A stretch of DNA of 21,775 nt, taken from positions 49,864-71,638 of the forward strand of contig BLXT01004463.1 of the NCBI GenBank assembly GCA_019648995.1, written 5' to 3'. A program made the position numbers and the translations under genes. The DNA is from Plakobranchus ocellatus. Taxonomy: Eukaryota; Mollusca; Gastropoda; Plakobranchidae. Under the pieces are notes generated by a model, which did no database searches, was not told where the DNA came from, and was given only the letters and a program-made list of their open reading frames with translations. Below are positions 1 through 8,434 of the stretch, one piece after another. Within the stretch, counting starts at the first letter, position 1, and every line of letters begins with the position of its first letter.

Positions 1-650
1 CCCCCCCCTCCCCCCTCTCTCTTTAAATGAGCGTTCAATATTGGAAAAAAGCACCACTGACATAATATTTGGTAAATAGATGCCTCTATAGTTGATAACA
101 TCATTGGGAGTGCTCTGTTTTAGCGGCGGATAAATTAGTGAATGCGCCCTGGCTTTAGGGTATTCACCGCTGTGTAAAATGGTGTTTAAAAATGCTCATA
201 GAAAAGTATTCATAGCTGCGGTAAAATTGATGTGGAATTCTTGAACAATGGCAAGAATTTATCACGTTTTCCTTTTTAAGTTTGGCAACGCTTTTTCGAT
301 CTCATCTAGGGATAAAGGTGTGTTTTAAGGCATTTTACAATTTTTGACATTTTCAGGTGGATTTAATACTATTTTAAAATGATCTAGATATTCCTTGGTC
401 GTCATCGGCTTTTTTATTTATATAGATTCGAAAAAAAACTTTATTTACATGTTTGAAAACAATTTCTTTTGCTTATTGTACAAAGATTAACGTCAATTTT
501 CAGTGTTTGTGTCATCAGCGGCGCTTTATTTTTATGTGGATTACACAACAGTTTCAATTTGTTTATACTCTCGAGAAATTTTCCGAGGTCTTCTGTAAGA
601 TTTGCTTCCCTTCGCCATAAAGGAATCATACCAATCCATTTCAAATCGAG
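1..650 (-). pseudogene. Decayed non-LTR (LINE) retrotransposon fragment, N-terminal part of reverse transcriptase
   Basis: Reading the minus strand from about 405 down to 1 gives a broken reading frame typical of the start of a LINE reverse transcriptase. A segment with a TPLSLDEIEKAL-like stretch is followed by LNTILHSGEYP, a basic-proline segment, and then the hallmark NYRGIYLPN at about 75-95. In non-LTR elements this is the conserved region just before the fingers and palm of the polymerase. Several in-frame stops interrupt it (a TAA near 333 and others), so it is a fossil. The stretch 441-650 on the same strand also reads open (KFLESINKL and similar) and may be the linker upstream of the RT, but that part is less certain. 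The fragment runs off the left edge of the window, so its palm domain (FADD box) would lie outside. The clade cannot be decided; CR1, Jockey or I-like would all fit. Confidence 0.6.
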
Positions 651-689
651 ACAGACGGACAGAGAGATAGAGAGATAAAGTAAGTAACA

Positions 690-725
690 GATAGAGATAG
701 GTAGGTAGGTAGATGGATAGATAGG

Positions 726-792
<67 letters not shown>

Positions 793-793
793 G

Positions 794-828
<35 letters not shown>

Positions 829-839
829 AGAAAGAGAGA

Positions 840-879
<40 letters not shown>

Positions 880-880
880 G
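690..880. repeat. (GATA)n then (GA)n compound microsatellite
   Basis: About 135 bp of near-perfect GATA repeats runs into about 50 bp of GA repeats. The same compound array, in the same order and followed by the same unique sequence (TTTTCAC..TTCACATTAAGT), recurs at 18707-18880. The array is therefore part of a larger interspersed repeat and not an independent microsatellite. The long minus-strand frame through it (Ser/Leu/Ile/Tyr runs) is only translated microsatellite. Confidence 0.95.
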
Positions 881-1462
881 TGGAGAGAATAGTTTTCACT
901 TTCACATTAAGTGTTGTCAATTGAAGATGATTTTCAAAAAGGAAGCATTTCAGTTTTTGTTGAAAAAACATTGTTTCATATTATTCATTCCACCTATGTT
1001 TTTTTTTTACCATACAAACAATTTTTTACCATGCCACCATTGTTCATAAGAAAGACTTTTAATTAACAATAATGTTGTCTTCACTTTTGCCAACTTTACG
1101 TGATCATTACAAGTACAGCACAATTAAAATCCTGTCATTAAGTTGCACAATCTTGTCCATGCAATGGTGGTTAAAGGAAATGAAATTTATATTTTAAAAG
1201 AATGCAACCACTAACTCAAACTTAATAGAACAAATCAGACAGCAGAGAGTAAATGTACAAACGTTATACCCTTTAGGCTTTATCAAATAAAAGACTATTG
1301 ATAAGGAAATAATAAGAAAAAATTTTCTTACCTTCATAGTCATTTTCTGAGAATGTTGGCAGCCAACGGTTAACACATTCACGTTCCGCCACTGTAAATT
1401 AAAAAATCAAGCAATTGTCTATGCGTAAAAAATTTTGCAGGTTCTTTTTTTTATATTCATAC

Positions 1463-1513
<51 letters not shown>

Positions 1514-1690
1514 CATAATCAATATTGCTTGAGAGATTAATAGATAGAACGAATTTGACCCAAAATCAGAATTTCCGCAACCAGTCGCCATAGAGAACCA
1601 AGAATATAATAGGATAGTAAGATGCCTATACGGCCACAACTTTATGGCATTGGATAGACTCATAGTAAACATCTATATTTGACGTTATAA
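880..1690 (+). repeat. Interspersed repeat, left copy
   Basis: This stretch matches 18890-19030 and 20580-21090 in the same orientation. Shared blocks include the TTCACATTAAG block after the GA tract, the block around 1150-1290 (AATGCAACCACTAACTCAAA and ACCCTTTAGGCTTTATCAAA), and the terminal block at 1560-1690 (CGCAACCAGTCGCCAT to CATAGTAAACATCTAT). An AT dinucleotide array at 1466-1511 sits where the right copy has G and T runs. The right copy holds about 1.5 kb of extra sequence. No gene is visible. I do not recognise the family; a non-autonomous DNA element carrying microsatellites would fit. Confidence 0.75.
1466..1511. repeat. (TA)n microsatellite
   Basis: About 46 bases of uninterrupted alternating AT lie inside the left interspersed repeat copy. 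Confidence 0.95.
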
Positions 1691-1929
1691 ATATGATACC
1701 ATAGGGAAGAAAAATAAGAAGTATCTTTCTTATCTTCAACGTCATAATGAACGTCCGTATTTCTACTCAGTGTACCGAAAAAGGCATTTAATAGAAAACA
1801 AAAAGCATCAAGACCTAAAATTGATATATGTAATAGTAAGAATTAATAAAAGTATATTTGTATATATGTATACATGTTCACTTTAAATTTAGAACGAAAT
1901 CGTCTGTGCTTCAAAAAAATTTCTTTTTA

Positions 1930-2061
1930 AATTTCTTAGAATGAATCGGAATCAAAATCAGAATTTTCCGCAACCAGTCGCCATGGAGAATCAAGAATAG
2001 GATAGTAAGATGGCGGTACGGCCACAACTTGATGGCATTGGATAGACTCATAGTAAACATT
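1930..2061 (+). repeat. Host repeat, left half, interrupted by the Polinton
   Basis: This segment (GAATCGGAATCAAAATCAGA... to ATAGTAAACATT) is a second, closely spaced copy of the block at 1560-1680 and of 20970-21087. It breaks off exactly where the Polinton TIR begins, and its continuation is at 16962-17655. In the uninterrupted copy the bases after CATAGTAAACAT are CTATGTTTTGAC. Here those bases reappear only on the far side of the element, which shows the insertion point directly. Confidence 0.9.
2056..2061 (+). repeat. Target-site duplication, left copy (AACATT)
   Basis: AACATT immediately precedes the first TIR base. The partner AATATT follows the right TIR at 16962-16967, with one mismatch. 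Six base pairs is the length known for Polinton/Maverick integrase. The intact paralogous site at about 21083-21088 reads AACATC, so the duplicated hexamer sits at the expected place. Confidence 0.85.
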
Positions 2062-2739
2062 AGTAGTAAGGGGCTGGACCAATTTCACGCCCTGGAGCTA
2101 TATAACCTTTAGCTCCGGTGACCAAAAAGTTTTTGCTCTATGTCTTTGTTAATTTCCCTGAGTCAGCGAAAAACAGGACCTTAGCAACTCAGGAGTCACG
2201 TTTTTCCCAATCGTTGAGATAGAGGAATAGGAGATGACCTTGTCTACATGAGAGACTAGTATGGCGTCCTTGAGTCTGACGTCATTAAAGGACCTTAGCA
2301 ACTTAGGAGTTGCGTTCTTTCCCCAGTGAGTGGTTAGAGGCATACGAGATGACCTTGTCTACCTGAGGTATTGGTAGAGCGTCCTTGGCACTGCTTCATG
2401 GATAATTTTTGTTTGTTTAGTTATGTCTTTGTTAATTTCCCAAAGGACCTGCTCCGTCCTCCTGTGACCAAAACTTTTTGCTCTATGTCTTTGTTAATTT
2501 CCCTGAGTCAGCGAAAAAAGGTACCTTAGCAACTTAGGAGTCGTGTTTTTCCCAATCGTTGAGATAGAGGAATAGGAGATGACCTTGTCTACATGAGAGA
2601 CTAGTATGGCGTCCTTGAATCTGACATAATTAACTGTCTTTAGTAGCAAAATTGTCTATGCAATGATCTTGTCTCTAACATCAGAACTCAATTTCCCAGC
2701 CTGACGCAACTGGGATCTGAAGGTGCTAATTGCTCTTTA
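2062..2739 (+). repeat. Polinton left inverted terminal repeat
   Basis: The outer 400 bp (2062-2460) aligns as an inverted repeat with 16560-16961. After an extra duplicated segment (2461-2640), the match resumes through GATCTGAAGGTGCTAATTGC at about 2714-2733, which pairs with GTTAGCACCTTCAGATTCCA near 16369-16388. Identity by eye is about 90 percent in the outer part. Inside are diverged direct subrepeats: the block CCTTAGCAACT.AGGAGT starts at 2179, 2293 and 2524, and the block GAGATGACCTTGTCTAC follows each. The 64-codon frames found in both TIRs arise from this repeat and have no coding support. Confidence 0.92.
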
Positions 2740-3469
2740 CATTGAAATGTACAAGGACTGCAAACAACCATTTTGTTTTTTGTTTTAAAACAATCTGCAT
2801 TTGGAAAATGTTCAGGTAACCTGTTTACTAATATATATTTATTTAATAGTGCAAAGTCTTTGTGTTGAAAGTGACGTTGTATTTTTTTTTTTAGATTAAA
2901 GTTTCCGATCTTCTCACATGATTATTTCAAAGAGCACAGCCCGATGCATTGTGATGTTATAGTCCTCCTTATGAAATTATGAGTCCACAGTCAAGGCTTT
3001 CTTGAAAAAAATAATAAAACAAGAACAAAACAAACCAAAAATCAAAAACAAAAACAAAACAACGCAAAAGAATGCTTGTCTAATAGTTAGTAATACACAC
3101 TGCTATACGATTTACTATGAAAGATACTTTAGAATACCTAGCTGAGAGCTAAACTATAACGATAGGAGGTCTGGTTGCAGGTGATTAACACCTATCTGTC
3201 CACACTCGCCTACCCTCATGTGTGCATGGCAATCTGCCTCTTTTGGTTAGAATATCTGAGAAGATACCTAGGCCTACTTCACATTTTCTGCCACACATCC
3301 CGATTCGTACGCATTGGTAACGAATCGACTGTTCTCCTAATATTGTAGGTGCATTTTATTCCTTTTGAAAGTCAGGTAAGTAGTTAGACCATGGGAAAAC
3401 AATTGACTTTTACATTATTTAATGTGTGTGCTGGCGCTTTTTTTTTTTAATGAGTTTCTTTTACACTTT

Positions 3470-3515
<46 letters not shown>

Positions 3516-4246
3516 CCTTCACCATCACCATCACAGTCCATGACAGACTCTAACAGTATTTTATTAACACTTCGAGACTGATTACTATATATCAACTATC
3601 TCTGTGAAATTTTCTTTTTTAGGGTTTTTATTTTCACTTGATTCATAAAACTGGCCCATGATATTGAATCGTTGAAGCAATAAAATCAACACTTACTGCA
3701 TGACAACAAAATGATTAAGGAATAAGTGCAAAGTTCATACAAAAAGGTCGGTGGAATATTGATTTGAATTTATTTTAATCAATCCCAACTGCAATCATAT
3801 ATATTTTGTCATGGACATTAAAATTTATATAGTGTCCAAGGAATTTACCCACAAGCTTTCCTTCAAAGCACATTGATATATAGAATAAAGAAATCATAAT
3901 TATAATTCAGGTGAAGTTTTAAACAAAAGTCAGCATGGCATTCAGAAATGACAAACCAAAAAAGAAACTTTACAAAATAACAAATAAATGCACCAGTAGC
4001 AAGACATAAATGACATCAATTTGTAAAAATTGAAACCAAAATATTTAAATACAAGCTTGTATCTGCCATACAAAGTGCATCTAAAGTACAATATATACCT
4101 AAAATTTTCATTTGAACAAATTAATATTTATATACACTTCACAATATGTCAATCACAATCAAGATATAACATTTAAGCAAATTACGATTAGAATCAGAAC
4201 GAGTCATTGTCAGGACCTCATTAAAATTCAGATATGAAAATAAATT
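2740..4246. other. Non-coding left arm of the Polinton, with (TCA)n array
   Basis: About 1.5 kb lies between the TIR and the last minus-strand gene with no reading frame of note on either strand. It is AT-rich, with an A-rich tract near 3005-3070 and a perfect TCA trinucleotide array at 3471-3515 followed by imperfect ACC/ATC repeats to about 3534. A possible minus-strand polyadenylation signal (TTTATT on plus) lies near 3770, 480 bp past the stop of the 288-residue gene. It may contain the remains of a lost accessory gene, but I see no protein similarity. Confidence 0.6.
3471..3534. repeat. (TCA)n microsatellite inside the element
   Basis: Roughly 15 perfect TCA units are followed by degenerate TCACC/ATCACC units. 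There is no open frame around the array that would make it a coding Asp, His or Ser run. Confidence 0.95.
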
Positions 4247-5113
4247 CTAACTTAGATCCACAGTTGCTTCGATATCACAACCATCATCACCGGCGTCGCT
4301 GTCAATGATAACGAGCTTGCGTTTTTTGTGTAGACCACTACCCCTAGAAAGTTCTTGTCTGAAAGGTAACATAAACGGTAGTTCGCCGCACCGTTTTATC
4401 TCCTCCTCCCTCGACTCATCTTCCAATAGAGTGAGATCTTGGAAATCAGAATCGGGAAGACACCATCTGCAGTCCCGATTGTAGACACTGTCCATTTCTT
4501 CAGTGTCATTCCAGAGCGAGAGTAAAAATCTTGAGGTGCTTCCTAAGAATACCTGCTCGGGCTTCTTCCTGTTGGCCACCGTTTCTGCAATGGCCCCATC
4601 TTGAATATATGCTCCAAGACAGTAAACGCCAATTTTTTTAAATGCTTTAGCTGTCTCTCGGAGTAAACTCATGTCGCCAGTGTGACGGAAAATTATGTGA
4701 AGGTGATTGCCAGTAGCTTGGCTCACGGTACATTTCCCAGAAGACCGAGGGTGAAAGTTGACCAGCACCTCACTGCCAGGGCTGGAGACAAACTGCTTCA
4801 GTCGGTTCAACGGGTACTGAGCCCCTTCTTGCAGAGAGTTGAGGTCTTCATGAGAGGTGACCCATCTATGAACCAGAGTCGATGACAGTTTGTCAGCTGG
4901 TACAGGTTTAGAAAACTCTACAGTCTTTTTACATTTTCTTGTCACCTTTTCTGTTCTCTTTGGTACTAGCAATTGCGAATGTATCAAGTTCAGTGGCTGA
5001 ACACCTACAACTATGTGCAGAGTGGAAAACATTCTCAACTGGAATAATTCGATACTAATAGTTACCGCTAAGAACCTTAGAAACAGTCTAATCAAACAGT
5101 CTAAGTCCCACAT
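4247..5113 (-). CDS. Accessory protein of 288 residues; possible HUH-endonuclease (parvovirus NS1/Rep-like) relative
   Basis: This is an intact frame and the most downstream gene of the minus-strand block. I do not recognise it firmly. A short beta-like segment (SEVLVNF, about 114-120) is followed by a GNHLHIIF motif in which H137-L138-H139 is flanked by hydrophobic residues. That is the arrangement of the metal-binding HUH motif of rolling-circle nucleases such as parvoviral NS1. Candidate tyrosines downstream are Y164, Y169 and Y211, but none lies in a clear Tyr-x-x-x-Lys context, so activity cannot be claimed. The C-terminus has an acidic stretch (229-239), a basic HKKRK cluster (262-266, possible nuclear signal) and an acidic end. 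There is no helicase domain. The first 27 residues are hydrophobic and odd for such a protein; Met28 (5032) is an alternative start. Other Polintons often carry lineage-specific genes at this position. Its survival without a break among broken neighbours may be chance. Confidence 0.7.
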   Translation of the reverse strand: MWDLDCLIRLFLRFLAVTISIELFQLRMFSTLHIVVGVQPLNLIHSQLLVPKRTEKVTRKCKKTVEFSKPVPADKLSSTLVHRWVTSHEDLNSLQEGAQYPLNRLKQFVSSPGSEVLVNFHPRSSGKCTVSQATGNHLHIIFRHTGDMSLLRETAKAFKKIGVYCLGAYIQDGAIAETVANRKKPEQVFLGSTSRFLLSLWNDTEEMDSVYNRDCRWCLPDSDFQDLTLLEDESREEEIKRCGELPFMLPFRQELSRGSGLHKKRKLVIIDSDAGDDGCDIEATVDLS

Positions 5114-5487
5114 CTTATATACTGGAAAATCGACCCCCTGCAGATCAAATTTAGTAAGGTGTTAATTAAAAACAATAAATCATCAGAAAGTATTTGGGGC
5201 TATCAACGAGATGCGGTAAGAATATCTAAATCGAAAAAGAAAACAACACCAAAGGCAATATGTTGACACATTGATAGTTTGAATCTCTCATTCCCAGGAC
5301 TTTGAATACTAGTTGTAGTTAACAAGTTGAAATACTTAACATCGTATGGCCTTTAAGCATAGTTTTAGAGATTCATGTCAACATTGGATTATAGGTGTCA
5401 TTTAATGAAACGCAACTTTAAAAAAAAAGCTGGAAGTAGGCAAATCATTCGATTATCATCTTACATGTACAATAGCGATCTTCTTCG
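5114..5487. other. Intergenic gap between protease and accessory gene
   Basis: These 374 bases hold no reading frame of interest. This is the only long gap inside the otherwise packed minus-strand block, so it could hold a separate promoter for the 288-residue gene or a terminator for the block. I see no clear TATA box or polyadenylation signal that would decide this. Confidence 0.5.
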
Positions 5488-5943
5488 TCAGTTATACAGA
5501 TGAAGCATTCTCACAATTCTTATATCATTTGACTTTGGATTGAGTTCAGAAAAGCTTTGAAATATCCTGTTCATTTTCCACCCTCTCGATTTACCAAACA
5601 CATACACACAACAATATGCACCACATACACTAGACATCAAGCTTTGTATTTTTGTTCTATTCCATATGTAATATTTACAATTTCTTAGAATAAAGTCAAG
5701 GACTGGTCCTTTTGGTCGCAAACCAAAACTATCAAATATCTCGGCTCTCAGACCGTGAAAATACACAGCGATCCAATGACCTCTGTTTTTAATATAATGG
5801 GGCTCTGTATTTACAATAAAGCAAACAGGTTTATCATAAGACGGTAAACTCGCTGGTAGCCTATCACATGGAAAGATTCCGGCGAATATAGATTTAGCGT
5901 GAGTGTTGCAGCACAAAATCTGTTCAATCTGAAACGTGTTCAT
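5488..5943 (-). CDS. Adenain-like maturation cysteine protease
   Basis: This 151-residue protein belongs to the adenovirus protease / Ulp1-like family. It would cleave capsid and core precursors during virion maturation. Visible motifs, in family order: IRHGHW-type histidine box NRGHWIAVYF (H56), the acidic box EIFDSFG (D71), the oxyanion glutamine in KIQS (Q100), and the nucleophile in SSVCGAYCC (C107). The N-terminal segment FAGIFPCDRLP matches the usual opening of these proteases. The start was placed at 5943 because the family begins MNTF-like there and the ATG lies two bases after the TAA of the capsid gene; a longer frame upstream to 6108 overlaps capsid coding and is spurious. All catalytic positions are intact, so this is one of the few genes of the element that still looks functional. 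Confidence 0.93.
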   Translation of the reverse strand: MNTFQIEQILCCNTHAKSIFAGIFPCDRLPASLPSYDKPVCFIVNTEPHYIKNRGHWIAVYFHGLRAEIFDSFGLRPKGPVLDFILRNCKYYIWNRTKIQSLMSSVCGAYCCVYVFGKSRGWKMNRIFQSFSELNPKSNDIRIVRMLHLYN

Positions 5944-5945
5944 TT

Positions 5946-7248
5946 TTATGGTGTAAAACCTGATAACACCTCTCTTGAACGGTGAACCTCTATCAGCCCG
6001 TCCCGCTCTGCGTACACAATCACGTGAATAGGCTGCTGCAAAGCTTGGCTGAATCTGGCTTCCAACCGCACAACACCTGACTTCAACAATTCTACTTCTC
6101 CCGAACAACCGTTTGTAAGAGTAGGCGTTAAGTCAAAACAGAAGAGCGAGAAGCCTTTCCCATACTCTTCATATGAAATATCAAATCCTTTATCTTTCCA
6201 GGCTGTACCAGTACCTTGGAAGATTGACATATAGCTCCTCGCCCACAAGCCTTTATCAAACGCTGGTGTCAGTGGCTTTGACGGAACCTGCCTCCCATCC
6301 ACACACAAGCTAAGGTAACTGATTAAATTTTGTTTGAAGTGAAATGGGTTTTTGTTGTAGGCACCATTGAAACTAGCACTGTCTACCATTCCGAGGATAG
6401 CTTTTTTAGGGATGTGGCCTGTAAACAGGTTGTCTTCCACAAACGAAAGCTGCCCTTGTCCAACTGAGAAAGCTTTTACCTCCACTCTCTTTAGAGGATA
6501 CTTGGCTGTTCCACTCTGTAGAGCTTTTTCATGAGCCAGTACTCTGGCAGGGTTGATTTTGCATCTTCAGACGTACAAACTAGCTTGCGTGAGTTTAACT
6601 TTATACCCTGCTTGATCGTCGGATGTTAATAAAACAAACGAGTCTTTAGAGCGCACGAAAAACCATTGATTAAAAACTTCTCCTGGTGAAAAATGTCGGC
6701 GTGAACTCGACAAAGCATGTCACACTCTTTACTTCCTTTGATCCATTTCGCTCTCTCAGCAAAGCCTTCGTTCTTCTCTCCATCCATGTTGTCAAGCTCA
6801 CCTGCCGTGTCACGGGAGAAACCGCTGAGTGCCATCTGAGAGCCGAGAGCGTCTGCCCAGTAAGACGACAGCGACTCCAGGAAACAACGCCAAGGGTAAG
6901 TGTTTTGTGAAGGTGTGGTGAGGTTTCCATTTAAGCTCACATCTACTTGAAAGAACAAAGCCTCTGCATACAAGTTGGTCGGGGTCACAATGTCAGTATC
7001 CGTTAGGGCTCCTCCGTCAGGTTTGGTAACTTTAACACGTACATGTAATAATGTCTCAGGCAAATCAGTATATTATTCTCCGCTGCCATTTACGACAAAT
7101 TCGACAGGGCCTGTGTCTGTAAGCGTCGAAATAGGATGATGTTCTACCCAGAGTCCATTTTCCACACTGGATTGTGTTGTGGTACAGCGAATAGATCCAA
7201 GCCGCTGAAGGCACATTCACATGAGTTTGGATGAAGAAGGTCTCCCAT
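5946..7248 (-). pseudogene. Polinton major capsid protein (double jelly-roll, hexon-like), broken
   Basis: Coding for the major capsid protein is spread over three frames. The N-terminus starts at 7248 (SCEC and LDLFAVP motifs). The frame then shifts near 7165-7190 into the one carrying WVEHHPIS and, past a TAA at 7073-7075, FQVDVSLNG, TYPW, DTAGELD, WIKGSKE and FLINGF. A second shift near 6650-6670 leads to VRSKDSFVLL and, past a TGA at 6567-6569, to AHEKALQSG, FNGAYNKNPFHFK, QVPSKPL, FDLTP and VIVYAERDGLIEV, ending with TAA at 5946. These are the conserved landmarks of the Polinton capsid protein, a relative of C. elegans F54H12.2. The span of about 434 codons is the family's usual length. 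Two frameshifts and two nonsense codons make it a clear pseudogene. The stop lies 2 bases before the protease ATG. Confidence 0.95.
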
Positions 7249-7329
7249 TTTCTAATTAAAGATGTCGTTAAAGTGTTGAACCTGCTTCCTGCTCTTCTTC
7301 GGACGAGACTGAGCTGGTGCAGGAGCAAC

Positions 7330-7653
7330 TTACCTTTTTCTTGAAGTGGAAGCAGCTGCTTTTTTTATCAGATTTTTACCTGCCTGTCTCACTCGGTTTT
7401 TCGCGGCTCTTTTAATGTTCTCCCCCGCCACCACGTTTCGTGAAATGTCTAATCCTGTGTTTAAATCCTCTTGTAACAATGCCTTTCCTCCGCGCTTCAA
7501 CATCGGCATCATCATTCGCCCTAGTCCGCCGAGTAATGATCCCAGTCCATAGCCTCTCTGATCACGACTGCCTTGGAAGACAGGCAGGCCAGATCCGACT
7601 TGCTGCCTGTAATAATCTTCGTACAGCTTATGATTGCAGCGATATGGTGCCAT
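7330..7653 (-). CDS. Px-like minor virion/core protein
   Basis: This intact 107-residue, strongly basic protein has the features of the small core protein found next to capsid genes in Polintons/adintoviruses and compared with adenovirus pX. The N-terminus contains YEDYYRQQVGSGLPVFQGS, followed by a glycine-rich hydrophobic segment (GLGSLLGGLGR, 36-46), methionine-rich MMMPML, then a basic tail ending SRKR. The Leu-Leu-Gly-Gly at 40-43 fits the adenain cleavage consensus (M/I/L)-X-G-G|X, so cut by the protease encoded two genes downstream is plausible. Its ATG overlaps the penton stop (TAATG at 7653-7655). Its TAA sits inside a perfect splice-donor-like AGGTAAGT. It is probably DNA-binding or membrane-active in the particle; that role is inferred from adenovirus. 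Confidence 0.85.
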   Translation of the reverse strand: MAPYRCNHKLYEDYYRQQVGSGLPVFQGSRDQRGYGLGSLLGGLGRMMMPMLKRGGKALLQEDLNTGLDISRNVVAGENIKRAAKNRVRQAGKNLIKKAAASTSRKR

Positions 7654-8432
7654 TACTCTATCTTTTTGCGCCTGAAGTGAAGTGTTACTAAGCTCTTTCC
7701 ACTCTCAAATGGTATTTTCAATCCTTGACTGTCTGTTATAAGTATTTTAATCGTGTCAAATGTGTGCTTAATCAGCGGAAAATAATGCGGTCTGTCAAAA
7801 AATCTGTGTTGGACAGTACCTTGTTTTCCATCCCATGGTATAACATGTAGAAGAGGCGCAAGAGTGTCACCAACATGTCGAGGCTCAATAAGATCTGTGT
7901 AAATGTAAACTGTACAGTGCCCAAAGGCGTTGGTGAGAGGCTGTCTGCTGCTAGTTATCCCACGTTCTTGATACTCTCTATCTTCTATTTCTAAAGATTC
8001 ACACAATTTTGGACTTAATCTACAAAGTATGGTAGGATCATTTACTTCAAGCGAAGCGCGCATAGAATCTTCGTTATACTTGAAGGTGATTGGTACCTCT
8101 GTACTTTTGCTTTTAAGTTGTCTGATAATCCTAGACAATTCTATGTTTAGTCTTTCAACTGCTGTCTGTACGTCTTTGTATAGACCTGCAGAGAGAATGG
8201 CCCTATGGTTGATTTGTTTACGCTGGATACGATCATGTTCCGAGATAAAAAGCCAACATTCATCCTCTCTAACGTTGTGCCATGTTATAGGGGCTTGAAC
8301 TTCTACAAGGCCAACATCCCAGTCTCTGCTATCCTAATGAATGTCTTTTACAAGTTCCGTGAAATAATGAGAAACTGTGTTGTTAGGGTAAAATTTTAAA
8401 GATGAATTCGAAGGTAGATTTATATAAATCAT
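7653..8432 (-). pseudogene. Penton-like minor capsid protein (single jelly-roll), one nonsense codon
   Basis: The frame spans 260 codons from ATG 8432 (MIYINLPSNSS, then FYPNNTVSHY) to TAA 7653. It shows the standard penton-protein landmarks: WDVGLVEVQ and ITWHNV near the start, YIYTDLIEP and VGDTLAPLL in the middle, and the C-terminal FDTIKI, VPF-like and VTLHFRRK segment. A TAG at 8334-8336 (codon 33) is the only lesion; otherwise the frame is continuous. The single jelly-roll penton forms the vertex capsomers of Polinton/adintovirus particles. The start is 2 bases past the stop of the small membrane-type gene, and the stop overlaps the Px start by one base. A sequencing error in codon 33 cannot be excluded, but neighbouring genes carry similar damage. 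Confidence 0.92.
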
Positions 8433-8434
8433 TA

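Noticed and set aside
690..880. CRISPR-like or satellite array
   Set aside because: The units are 4-bp microsatellite repeats without spacers, in eukaryotic DNA.
441..971. 176-codon minus-strand frame with long Ser/Leu/Ile/Tyr runs
   Set aside because: The middle is translated GATA/GA microsatellite. Only the part near 441-650 may belong to the LINE fragment.
2149..2343. 64-codon frame on the minus strand, nearly identical to one on the plus strand at 16682-16876
   Set aside because: Both lie in the inverted terminal repeats, so their similarity is explained by the repeat and gives no coding support.
3471..3534. Coding run of His, Asp or Ser from the TCA array
   Set aside because: No open frame of useful length surrounds it on either strand.
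5944..6108. N-terminal extension of the protease to 6108
   Set aside because: It overlaps conserved capsid coding in another frame, and the family's start fits the ATG at 5943.
7065..7328. 87-codon minus-strand frame overlapping the start of the capsid gene
   Set aside because: It is a mixture of wrong-frame residues; the capsid motifs of this stretch lie in the other two minus-strand frames.
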